From positions 3,906,001-3,970,000 of the forward strand of contig NZ_CP019420.1 in assembly GCF_001984215.1 (NCBI RefSeq): a stretch of DNA of 64,000 nucleotides, read 5' to 3'. Shown here piece after piece: positions 26,457 to 33,521 of the stretch. This DNA is from Mycobacterium sp. MS1601. Its GTDB lineage: Bacteria; Actinomycetota; Actinomycetes; Mycobacteriales; Mycobacteriaceae. The notes below the pieces were generated by a model, which did no database searches, was not told where the DNA came from, and saw only the letters and a list, made by a program, of their open reading frames with translations. The first letter of the stretch is position 1. Each line of letters opens with the position of its first letter. Made by a program: the position numbers and the translations under genes.

Positions 26457-27389
26457 CTAGAAGCCCACCTTGTCCGGGCCTTTGAGATCGAGCATCTCGC
26501 GGGCCTCGTCCGGTGTCGCAACCTGGAGGTTGAGTGCTTCCAGGATGGTCCGGATGCGGGTGACCTGTTCAGCGTTGGACGCGGCCAACTGACCGGGCCC
26601 GATCCAGAGTGAGTCCTCCAGGCCCACCCGGACATGGGAGCCCATCGCCGCACCGATGGTGGCCAAGGGCATCTGGTTGCGCCCGGCGCCCAGGATCGAC
26701 CACTGGTAGTGCTCGCCGAAGAGTCGGTCTGCTGTGCGACGCATGTGCATCAGATCCTCGGGGTGCGCGCCGATACCACCGAGCAGACCGAACACCGATT
26801 GGACGAACAGCGGGCCGCGCGCCAGCCCCCGTTCGTGGAAATGCGCGAGGTTGTTCAGGTGCGAGATGTCGTAGCACTCGAACTCGAAGCGGGTCCCGTT
26901 GCCGTTGCCGATCTCCAGGATGCGCTGGATGTCGGCAAAGGTGTTCTTGAACACCAGGTCTCGTGACTTTTCCAGGCCTTCGCGTTCCCAGTCGTGGCCG
27001 AAGGTGGAGAACCGGTCCAGCATGGGGTACAGGCCGAAGTTCATCGAGCCCATGTTCAGCGATGCCAGCTCGGGGGAGAACGTCGCCACCGGCTGCATCC
27101 GCTCCTCGACCGTCATGTGCGGAGATCCGCCGGTGGTGATGTTGACGATCGCGTTGGTGTTGGCTTTCAGCTTGGCCAGGATCGGTTCGAAATCCTTCGG
27201 ATCTTGAGAAGGCCGCCCGTCGATCGGGCTGCGAGCGTGCATGTGCACGATGGCAGCCCCCGCCTGCGCTGCTCCGATCGCGGCGTCGGCGATCTCGGCT
27301 GCGGTGACCGGCAAATGCGGCGACATACTCGGGGTGTGGATCGCACCGGTGACGGCGCTGGTGATGATGACTTTCCGCTGTGCGGCCAT
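26457..27389 (-). CDS. BKACE-family beta-keto acid cleavage enzyme
   Basis: A 310-residue protein of the BKACE family (formerly DUF849), TIM-barrel enzymes that use acetyl-CoA to split a beta-keto acid into acetoacetate and a new CoA ester. Visible are IITSAVTGAIHTPSMSPHLPVT at the N terminus, the metal-binding AAIVHMHARSP, IVNITTGGSPHMTVEER and GLEDSLWIGPGQLAASNAEQV near the C terminus. GAGGAGA precedes the ATG. It sits between an SDR gene and an acyl-CoA hydrolase gene, all on one message. The same three-reaction logic works in carnitine breakdown (dehydrogenase, cleavage, thioesterase). The actual beta-keto acid is unknown. Confidence 0.9.
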   Translation of the reverse strand: MAAQRKVIITSAVTGAIHTPSMSPHLPVTAAEIADAAIGAAQAGAAIVHMHARSPIDGRPSQDPKDFEPILAKLKANTNAIVNITTGGSPHMTVEERMQPVATFSPELASLNMGSMNFGLYPMLDRFSTFGHDWEREGLEKSRDLVFKNTFADIQRILEIGNGNGTRFEFECYDISHLNNLAHFHERGLARGPLFVQSVFGLLGGIGAHPEDLMHMRRTADRLFGEHYQWSILGAGRNQMPLATIGAAMGSHVRVGLEDSLWIGPGQLAASNAEQVTRIRTILEALNLQVATPDEAREMLDLKGPDKVGF

Positions 27390-27409
27390 GATGTGTCTCC
27401 TCGGATGGA

Positions 27410-28198
27410 TCAGAACAGTTTGTTGGTGTCACCGTCGACGGCCATTGCCTGGCCGTGGACATTGCGGGCCAACGGGCCGGCGAGGAACACCGCCATGTTG
27501 GCGATGTCGCGGGGGTCGATCAGACGTCCTAGTGATGATTGGTTGCGATACAGGGCCGCCACCTCGTCGACCGGCTGGCCCAACATGTCGGCCTTGGCCT
27601 GGATCACGGCCTCGATGCGTGGCCCGTCGACAGCACCAGGACAGATGGCATTGACGCGGATGCCTTCGGCGCCGAGTTCGATGGCCAGCGACTTGGTGAA
27701 TCCGATGACGGCCCACTTCGATGCCGAATAGGGTGTGCGGCCGGACATCCCGAGGCGGCCGGCCGCAGACGACATGTTGATCACGCAAGCCTCGGACGAC
27801 TCCCGCAGCAGTGGCAGAGCGTGTTTGACACAGTAGAACTGGCCGTGGATGTTGACGTCGAAGGTGGCCTTCCATGCCTGGCTGTCCAGAGACTCCACCG
27901 GCCCTGTGGGTCCCGCGATGCCGGCGTTGTTCACCAAAATGTCAAGACCACCCAGGGTTTCGCGCACCGACTGCATCAGTGCCTTCGCCTCGTCTTCCCG
28001 GGAGGCGTCGCTGACGGCCGCGGTGAAACCGGCGGCTTTGGCGGCGTCCACCGAATCAGGATTGACATCGGTCACGAACACATCGGCACCTACCGCCTTC
28101 ATGGCGGTGGCGATGGCCAGACCGATACCGGCAGCACCGGCGGTGACCAGGACGCGCCGCCCGGTCAGACCGACGGTCGGGACTTCAGTGGTGGTCAT
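27410..28198 (-). CDS. SDR-family NAD(P)-dependent dehydrogenase
   Basis: A 262-residue short-chain dehydrogenase. The cofactor site is TAGAAGIGLAIATAM (GxxxGIG type) followed by DVNPDS, where the aspartate after the second strand suggests NAD. NNAGIAG, the catalytic serine in NMSSAAGRLGMSG and YSASK are all present. The ATG at 28198 is preceded by AGGAG. It ends 20 nt before the BKACE gene. It probably oxidises a beta-hydroxy acid to the beta-keto acid that BKACE then cleaves. Confidence 0.88.
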   Translation of the reverse strand: MTTTEVPTVGLTGRRVLVTAGAAGIGLAIATAMKAVGADVFVTDVNPDSVDAAKAAGFTAAVSDASREDEAKALMQSVRETLGGLDILVNNAGIAGPTGPVESLDSQAWKATFDVNIHGQFYCVKHALPLLRESSEACVINMSSAAGRLGMSGRTPYSASKWAVIGFTKSLAIELGAEGIRVNAICPGAVDGPRIEAVIQAKADMLGQPVDEVAALYRNQSSLGRLIDPRDIANMAVFLAGPLARNVHGQAMAVDGDTNKLF

Positions 28199-28304
28199 GC
28201 GGCGGCTCCTGGGTGTAGTTGGGTTGTTGTGCCGAGCGTTTTGTCGCATGCCTCATAAGCGCACCGCCGAGCCGTGCGCTGATGACGTGCGACGCGAGTT
28301 GGTG

Positions 28305-29384
28305 CTAGTCGGGCGGTGTCACCGTCTGCGGGTCGGGGGTGCAGCCACAGGTGCGGCCGATGTGGAGACGGTGTTCGCAGATCACGTGGTGGTAGGTGGA
28401 GCGGGGGTGGGTGATCTGGTCCAGAAGTAGCTCCCAGGAACGTTCCGCCATGGCGTTGATCGGCTGGATGGCGGTGGTCAACGAAACCATCGCCGATCGC
28501 GAATGCGGTAGGCCGTCGCCTCCGGCCACCGCCAGGTCTTCGGGAATGCGCAAGCCCTTGGACAACGCGTATTCCATGACACCGATGGCGATCTCGTCTG
28601 ATCCGCACATCACCACATCAGGCGGATTCGGTGACTCGAGCAGTGCCTTGGCCGCGGCACGGCCGCCGGCGTTGTCGAGCCGAGTACTGATCTTGCGGTT
28701 GCCGTCGATGACGACGCCGGCCTCGGCCGCCGTCCGCACGAATGCGATTTCGCGTTGCAGCGACGCCGTGGAGAAGCGCGGACCGATCACCGTTGCCACT
28801 TCGCGGTATCCATGCGAGAGAACATGATTCATGAGCAGGCTGGCAGAGGCGTCGAAGTCGATGCCGACAAAATCACCGTGCAGCTGGTCGGCGCTGCGGG
28901 ACAGGCAGACGAAGGGGATTCGTTTCTGTCGCAGCAGTCGTAACGCGCGCAGGTCCTCGCGCATCAGCGCCGCGATGATGACTCCGTCGACATTACGGGC
29001 GGCCAAAGTGGCGGTCACCTGGGCCAAGGTGTCCGGGTCGTCGTCGGTGGTCGCGACGAAGACGTCGAACCCCTCGTCACGGGTGATCGAAATGATGCGC
29101 TGTGCCCATCCGGTGTACATCGAGTTGACGATGTTGGGCAGGATGAGCCCGATGACGCGGGTGAGAAGCGGATCGCGGCGGGTACCCAGCGGCGGGCGGT
29201 AGCCGAGTTCGGAAGCCGCATTGATGATGCGTTTGCGGGTCTCGTCGGAGACCCCGGCCCGCCCGTTCATCACGTAACTGACGGTGGCCTTGGAGACGCC
29301 GCAGGCGCGGGCGACGGCGGCCGCCGAGACCTTGGCTCCCACCGTCGCAGGGGCGGACGTGCCGGTATCGGAGGTGGTGCGCAT
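28305..29384 (-). CDS. LacI-family transcriptional regulator
   Basis: A 359-residue LacI-type repressor. The helix-turn-helix and hinge read SAAAVARACGVSKATVSYVMNGRAGVSDETRKRI, and the sugar-binding-protein-like effector domain follows (IGLILPNIVNSMYTGWAQRI, VCLSRSADQLHGDFVGIDF). The start is the ATG at 29384 with GGAGG 6-10 nt upstream; a longer frame to 29459 is rejected. It is the first gene of the lacI-SDR-BKACE-hydrolase run, and the 17-bp motif at 29462-29478 lies about 80 bp upstream of it. It likely represses itself, this operon and the SMP-30/MFS operon. The C-terminal tail contains an unusual CGCTPDPQ stretch. Confidence 0.9.
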   Translation of the reverse strand: MRTTSDTGTSAPATVGAKVSAAAVARACGVSKATVSYVMNGRAGVSDETRKRIINAASELGYRPPLGTRRDPLLTRVIGLILPNIVNSMYTGWAQRIISITRDEGFDVFVATTDDDPDTLAQVTATLAARNVDGVIIAALMREDLRALRLLRQKRIPFVCLSRSADQLHGDFVGIDFDASASLLMNHVLSHGYREVATVIGPRFSTASLQREIAFVRTAAEAGVVIDGNRKISTRLDNAGGRAAAKALLESPNPPDVVMCGSDEIAIGVMEYALSKGLRIPEDLAVAGGDGLPHSRSAMVSLTTAIQPINAMAERSWELLLDQITHPRSTYHHVICEHRLHIGRTCGCTPDPQTVTPPD

Positions 29385-29461
29385 CGGCCCTCCTTCCGTG
29401 CTCTGCGACGATCTCTTCGCGTACGGCGCGATGTGAGCCCTATTACAGCCGCCTATCAACC

Positions 29462-29478
29462 GTTAAGCAACGTTAAGT
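29462..29478. promoter_or_regulatory. LacI-type operator, copy 2
   Basis: GTTAAGCAACGTTAAGT, the second identical copy of the motif at 25246-25262, in the 114-nt gap between the Ldh2-FAH frame and the lacI gene. Two exact 17-bp copies, each in front of an operon of the same catabolic region, indicate a shared repressor, most simply the LacI protein encoded next to it. Confidence 0.75.
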
Positions 29479-29498
29479 CAGGCCCGTGGTCAGCGTCG

Positions 29499-30914
29499 TC
29501 AGACCACCGGGTTCGTCAACGTCCCCAGCCCGTCGATGCTGACCTCCATGACATCGCCGGGTACCAGGAACTTCGGGGGAGTGAAGCCCAGACCCACACC
29601 CACGGGGGTGCCGGTGGCGATCACGTCGCCGGGTTCGAGCAGCACGGCAGTGGAGATCGCGGAGATCAGCCGGGGGATGTCGAAGATCAGTTCCTTGAGC
29701 GTGGTGTCCTGGCGCAGCTCACCGTTGATGCGGGTCTGCAGGCGCAGGGCCGTCACGTCCGCGATCTCGTCGGCCGTCACGAGTGCCGGCCCCATCGGAG
29801 CGTAGGTGTGGGCGCTCTTGCCGATGAAGAACTGCACATGCTTGCGCTGCAGATCACGGACCGTGACATCGTTGAGGATCGTGTAGCCGTACACGTGGTC
29901 CCAGGCGTCGGCCGCATTGATCTGGAACCCACCGGGACCGATCACCACGGCGAGTTCGCCCTCGTAGTCGCTGGTGTTGGTGCTGTCGGCACTCACGTTC
30001 ACCGGCGCGCCCGGATCCGTCAGTGACGACAACGCTTTGGTGAAGATCACCGGCTCGTCGGGCACTATCTGCTTCTGCGAGGCGTCGAAACCGCTGCCGG
30101 CGAACTCTTTTGCATGCTCGTAGTAGTTCTTGCCGACGCACATGATGTTGTTGCGTGGGCGGATGGGAGCCAGCAGCGTCACCTCGGCCAGGGCGATGCG
30201 CGGACCATCGAGGGTGGCGGCCGCGGAGTCGCCGGGCAACCGCACCGGACCGCCGTTTCTGGTAGCGGAATGCCGCAGCGCATCGAGGTGGCCGGTGAGT
30301 GCGGCCAGCACGTCGTCCTGGTCGCGGAACAGGTCGGCCCGCAACACCAGGATCGACTGCCCGGTGTTGGTAGGCGTCTTCAGGTCATTCAGGTGGTCGA
30401 CGACGTCGGCGCCGAATGCCGCGCCGTTGAGCACGCCGGCCAGCAGCCCGAACGCGATGGTGAGCCCGGCACCCTTGTAGCCGCCCATGGGTTGCAGGAA
30501 ACCTTCGTGAGCTCGAGCCGGGTCGGTGATGGGGTTGGTGCCCAGAATGGGATTGGCACCGCCCCACGGTGGCATGCCGTTGGCGTTGGCCACCGCCATG
30601 TACACCCCGATCAGACCCGCGTCGGCCGCCATCTCCGCGTACAGACCCACCTGGCGCAGGCCGTTGTCTCCGTCGATCGGTGCGGACACCGGTGTCTCGT
30701 GTCGAGTGGTGATCACGGGGGTGATGTTGACGCCGCCGGCCTCGATGCGTGCCACGTACGGTGCCAGCCGGATCAGGCCGTGACCGGTGCGGCCCCGCAG
30801 ATCGGCCTCCACCAGGCGACGGGCTGTGATGTCTGCGTGCTCGGCTGATACTCCGCAAGCTTGGAGGACGCTGATCGCGAACGAGGTCAACGTCTCACTG
30901 CTGCGGCGGATCAT
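29499..30914 (-). CDS. mosaic frame: shortened Ldh2-type dehydrogenase fused to FAH hydrolase
   Basis: A 471-residue continuous frame. Residues 1-230 match the malate/L-lactate dehydrogenase Ldh2 family (EADLRGRTGHGLIRLAPYV, DGDNGLRQVG, PPWGGANPILGTNPI, GGYKGAGLTIAFGLLAGVLNGAAFG). Members normally have ~330-360 residues. Here the segments after RQVG and after GTNPI appear to be missing, removing the usual NHFG region and ~45 nucleotide-binding residues. Residues ~241-471 match fumarylacetoacetate hydrolase-family enzymes (NIMCVGKNYYEHAKEF, SDYEGELAVVIG, YTILNDVTVRDLQRKHVQFF, GDVIATGTPVGVG) but lack the usual first ~60 residues. The FAH core may still work; the dehydrogenase part probably does not. 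The ATG overlaps the stop of the upstream pseudogene. Confidence 0.7.
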   Translation of the reverse strand: MIRRSSETLTSFAISVLQACGVSAEHADITARRLVEADLRGRTGHGLIRLAPYVARIEAGGVNITPVITTRHETPVSAPIDGDNGLRQVGLYAEMAADAGLIGVYMAVANANGMPPWGGANPILGTNPITDPARAHEGFLQPMGGYKGAGLTIAFGLLAGVLNGAAFGADVVDHLNDLKTPTNTGQSILVLRADLFRDQDDVLAALTGHLDALRHSATRNGGPVRLPGDSAAATLDGPRIALAEVTLLAPIRPRNNIMCVGKNYYEHAKEFAGSGFDASQKQIVPDEPVIFTKALSSLTDPGAPVNVSADSTNTSDYEGELAVVIGPGGFQINAADAWDHVYGYTILNDVTVRDLQRKHVQFFIGKSAHTYAPMGPALVTADEIADVTALRLQTRINGELRQDTTLKELIFDIPRLISAISTAVLLEPGDVIATGTPVGVGLGFTPPKFLVPGDVMEVSIDGLGTLTNPVV

Positions 30915-31617
30915 CCTCGGCCCGTGTCGATTCCGAAGAGCTGGGCTGCGTTGCCGCCGAGGACGCGGTCCCGGTCAGCGCGGTCGAGATCGACTCCGGC
31001 CAGGAACCCCACCGGATCGACGGGACCCATGTCGAAGGGATAGTCGGTGCCCATCAGCACGTGGTCGGCTCCCAGCGTCGACACCAGGTGCGCGACCATG
31101 TGTGGGTCAAAGACGTTGGTGTCGACATAGATCCGCTTGAGTACCTGGCTCGGCGGCACGTCGAGCTGGTGTCTCAGCTCGGGGCGCACCTTCCAGGCGT
31201 GGTCGGTGCGCGCAACGTAAAACGGCAGATAGCCTCCGCCGTGCACCACCAGGAGTCGCAAATCCGGATGCCGGTTCCACACCCCGCCGAGGATCATCCG
31301 CGTCACCGCCAGCGTGGAGGCCAGCGGCATGCACATCACGTTCACCAGGTAGTAGTCACTGAAGCGCTGGCCGTGGGTGAATCACTGCGGGTGGAGGATC
31401 ACCGTCATCCCCAGTTCCACCACCGTCTCCCACACCGGGTCGAAGCGGGGGTCGTCGAGGTCTTTGCCCAGCACGTCGGCACTGATTTCCACGCCCCGTG
31501 GGCGGCACCGAGAGGATCTGTATGTCGACGCCCTGGGCATCCAGGTCCGCCAATCGCTGTTCGGGATCCTCGAACTGGGCGGTGTTGCGCGCACTGGCTC
31601 CGTTAATGTCTCGGGCT
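30911..31617 (-). pseudogene. ACMSD-like amidohydrolase, disrupted
   Basis: The remains of an amidohydrolase-2/aminocarboxymuconate-semialdehyde-decarboxylase-like protein. The C-terminal part is well kept (VVHGGGYLPFYVARTDHAWKVRPE, YVDTNVFDPHMVAHLV, GADHVLMGTDYPFDMG, with histidine and aspartate metal ligands). Three lesions are visible. A TGA at 31382-31384 replaces the Trp codon expected in HPQWFTHGQRFSDYYLVNV. A frame change at about 31491-31505 joins ILSVPPTGRG to VEISADVLGKD and appears to skip about 55 residues. The N terminus with the first HxH metal motif is absent, with a stop upstream at 31618-31620. It cannot make a normal enzyme. Confidence 0.8.
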
Positions 31618-31651
31618 CAGGCTCCCGTAGGACGACATGGGCGCACCGTGG

Positions 31652-32227
31652 TCAGGTGGTCGATCTGCTGATCCGGTAGACCGAGGCCGGGGGGAGGTTG
31701 CGCAGGGTCCGGCCGACGAAGCTGGCCTGCAGGCCGGCCTGGGTGAGCACCGACTGCGAGACGGGGCAGCGCGGGGCGTAGGTGAACTGGTACATCGCGG
31801 CCTCGGGCGTGCTGTGCCGGAAGGCGGCTTCCAGGATCGTGTGCACGCGATCGGCCCGCATCGAGAGCAGCGGGAGCCCACTGATGATCGCGCCGAACGG
31901 AGCGGCGACGTCGAGAGCGAGGTCGGTGGCATCCGCGCACACCACGCGGGCGCCGGGGAAGCGGGTCTGCAGGGCGCGGGCGAAGTCGGGTCCGGACTCG
32001 ACGAGCGTCAGATCGGACTCCAGGACCCCACGTGCCAGGAGCGCACTGGTGAACGCCCCCGTGCCCGGCCCCAGTTCGAGTATCGGACCGTCACCTGCCT
32101 GCACATCTCTGGTGATCAGATCGGACAGCGCCGTACCGGACGGCGCGACGGCGGCGACTCGGAGCGGGTCACGAAGCCACGACCGAAAGAAATAGAAGCC
32201 GCTCAGCCGTTGGGCGTCGGTGGTCAC
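31652..32227 (-). CDS. SAM-dependent methyltransferase (phospholipid/KsgA-like fold)
   Basis: A 191-residue class I methyltransferase with FFRSWLRDPLRVAAVAPSG, the SAM-binding ILELGPGTGAFTSALL motif, an acidic DLTLVESGPDFARAL strand end and FGAIISGLPLLSM in place of the usual NPPY. It resembles the small PmtA-type phospholipid N-methyltransferases and rRNA dimethylase-like proteins of actinobacteria. The GTG start follows AAGGGGAT. It is oriented toward the amidohydrolase pseudogene, with which it shares no obvious function. The substrate is unknown. Confidence 0.75.
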   Translation of the reverse strand: MTTDAQRLSGFYFFRSWLRDPLRVAAVAPSGTALSDLITRDVQAGDGPILELGPGTGAFTSALLARGVLESDLTLVESGPDFARALQTRFPGARVVCADATDLALDVAAPFGAIISGLPLLSMRADRVHTILEAAFRHSTPEAAMYQFTYAPRCPVSQSVLTQAGLQASFVGRTLRNLPPASVYRISRSTT

Positions 32228-32351
32228 AGAGGATCCCCTTGATGTTTGGTGTGTCGGCGTCGCTCCACATTGACTTATCGGACTGCAGCGGCGCTGAGGA
32301 CATACTCATAGCGATTGCATATGTTCGCGACTTAGAATGGCGGCCGGGCGG

Positions 32352-32864
32352 TTATCGCGGTATGTGAAAAACCTCCAACGCCGCGCTGCCCAACTCGACC
32401 CGGCTCCATGGGCGCTCTGTTCGCAGCACCGCCATGGCCGATGTGGGGTACTTGTCGGAGATCTGCTGGGCGGCGGTTCGGTCGGTGCCGGGCGCGCCTG
32501 CCAGTCCGAGTGCCACCGACGACATCGCCGGTTCGTGTCCGATGACCAGCAGCGTGCGGACGTCGTCGGAGACGGTGTTGATCTCGGCGATCACCTCGCC
32601 CGGCATGGCTCCGTAGAGCCGGTCGATGAACTGCGCCGGCGCGTCGACCCCGGCCAGCGCCAGCGTCTGCCGGGTCCGGGTGGCCGTCGAGCACAACACG
32701 GCCTGCACCGGTGGGTCGGCGACCTCCTTGCGCAACCACGCGCCGGCCAGGGCGGCTTCCCGCTCACCTCGCGGCGCAAGAGGCCGGTCATGGTCGCCCA
32801 CGCCGTCCGGGTAGGCCGACTTGGCGTGGCGGAGCAGGATCAGCGTGCGGCGCTCGGCGCTCAT
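32352..32864 (-). CDS. SixA-like phosphohistidine phosphatase
   Basis: A 170-residue histidine phosphatase of the SixA branch. The phosphoacceptor histidine is in LILLRHAKSAYPDG (RHxKS), the second arginine cluster in CSTATRTRQTLALAG, and the final catalytic histidine in LLVIGHEPAMSSVALGLAG. Its position just before the SbcD/SbcC-like pair matches Rv1276c of M. tuberculosis as recalled. TACGCT lies 8 nt upstream of the ATG, suggesting a nearly leaderless transcript, divergent from the membrane protein gene. Confidence 0.85.
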   Translation of the reverse strand: MSAERRTLILLRHAKSAYPDGVGDHDRPLAPRGEREAALAGAWLRKEVADPPVQAVLCSTATRTRQTLALAGVDAPAQFIDRLYGAMPGEVIAEINTVSDDVRTLLVIGHEPAMSSVALGLAGAPGTDRTAAQQISDKYPTSAMAVLRTERPWSRVELGSAALEVFHIPR

Positions 32865-32922
32865 GGCAGCCCAGCGTAATCAGCCCGGGGAAGGCGGGCC
32901 GGCCTGAGGTGATCAGGCGAGT

Positions 32923-32928
32923 TACGAT
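32923..32928 (+). promoter_or_regulatory. -10 hexamer of leaderless membrane-protein gene
   Basis: TACGAT ends 6 nt before the GTG at 32935, which supports that GTG as the start of both transcript and protein. Confidence 0.5.
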
Positions 32929-32934
32929 CCGGCG

Positions 32935-33459
32935 GTGGCATGCCAGGCTGATCGCGGCGCCGCGCGTTGGCGTGGCGGGCTGGTGGGCGCATGCTCGGCG
33001 GCACTGGCCGTCGGCGCCCACGGCGCAGGCGGAGGGGACCTGCCCGGTGGCGCGGCGGTGGCGATGCTGATCCTGGGGTGCGCCGTGGTGGGTGTCGGCG
33101 CGGGCAGTGGCCTCGGCCGGGGCATCGGTGCTCTGGTGGGCTTCTTGATCGCGGGCCAGACCGTCGGCCACGTGACCCTGGCCCTGGCCGCAGGTCACCT
33201 GCACGGACTCGGCGTCACAGCGGAGATGTTGTCCGCCCACCTCATCGCCGCGGCGGCCTGTGCTGCGTTGATCAGCGTCGCTGAACGGCTCTTCTCCGCT
33301 CTGGCCGGCTTCGTCTGGCAGCTGGTGCGGGCCCTCACTGGCGCGGCACCGGCGGATCTGACCCGCCGGCTGTTCACTCTCGGAGCCTTACCTGTCACCG
33401 CCGGCGTTCAGCTGGGGTGTTCTGCCGGCACCCGCGGCCCGCCGCGTCTCTTCGTGTAG
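32935..33459 (+). CDS. hypothetical integral membrane protein
   Basis: A 174-residue, Ala/Gly-rich hydrophobic protein with about four predicted membrane segments (GACSAALAVGAHGAGGG, VAMLILGCAVVGVGAGSGLG, GALVGFLIAGQTVGHVTLAL, AAAACAALISVAERLF). Several histidines lie in or beside the membrane segments (GQTVGHVTLALAAGHLHGLG). It is followed 62 nt later by a PepSY membrane protein in the same direction, and such pairs often occur in copper or iron homeostasis loci. I do not recognise a named family. Confidence 0.6.
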   Translation: MACQADRGAARWRGGLVGACSAALAVGAHGAGGGDLPGGAAVAMLILGCAVVGVGAGSGLGRGIGALVGFLIAGQTVGHVTLALAAGHLHGLGVTAEMLSAHLIAAAACAALISVAERLFSALAGFVWQLVRALTGAAPADLTRRLFTLGALPVTAGVQLGCSAGTRGPPRLFV

Positions 33460-33521
33460 CTGCTTCATCTCTCCACCCGGCTCGGTGTCGGGTGGCCCTT
33501 GCCTACTCGAAGGACCTTGTC

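Noticed and set aside
29385..29459. 25-codon extension of the LacI protein
   Set aside because: GGAGG precedes the ATG at 29384, and the extension would cover most of the gap between the operator at 29462-29478 and the gene, where the leader should lie.
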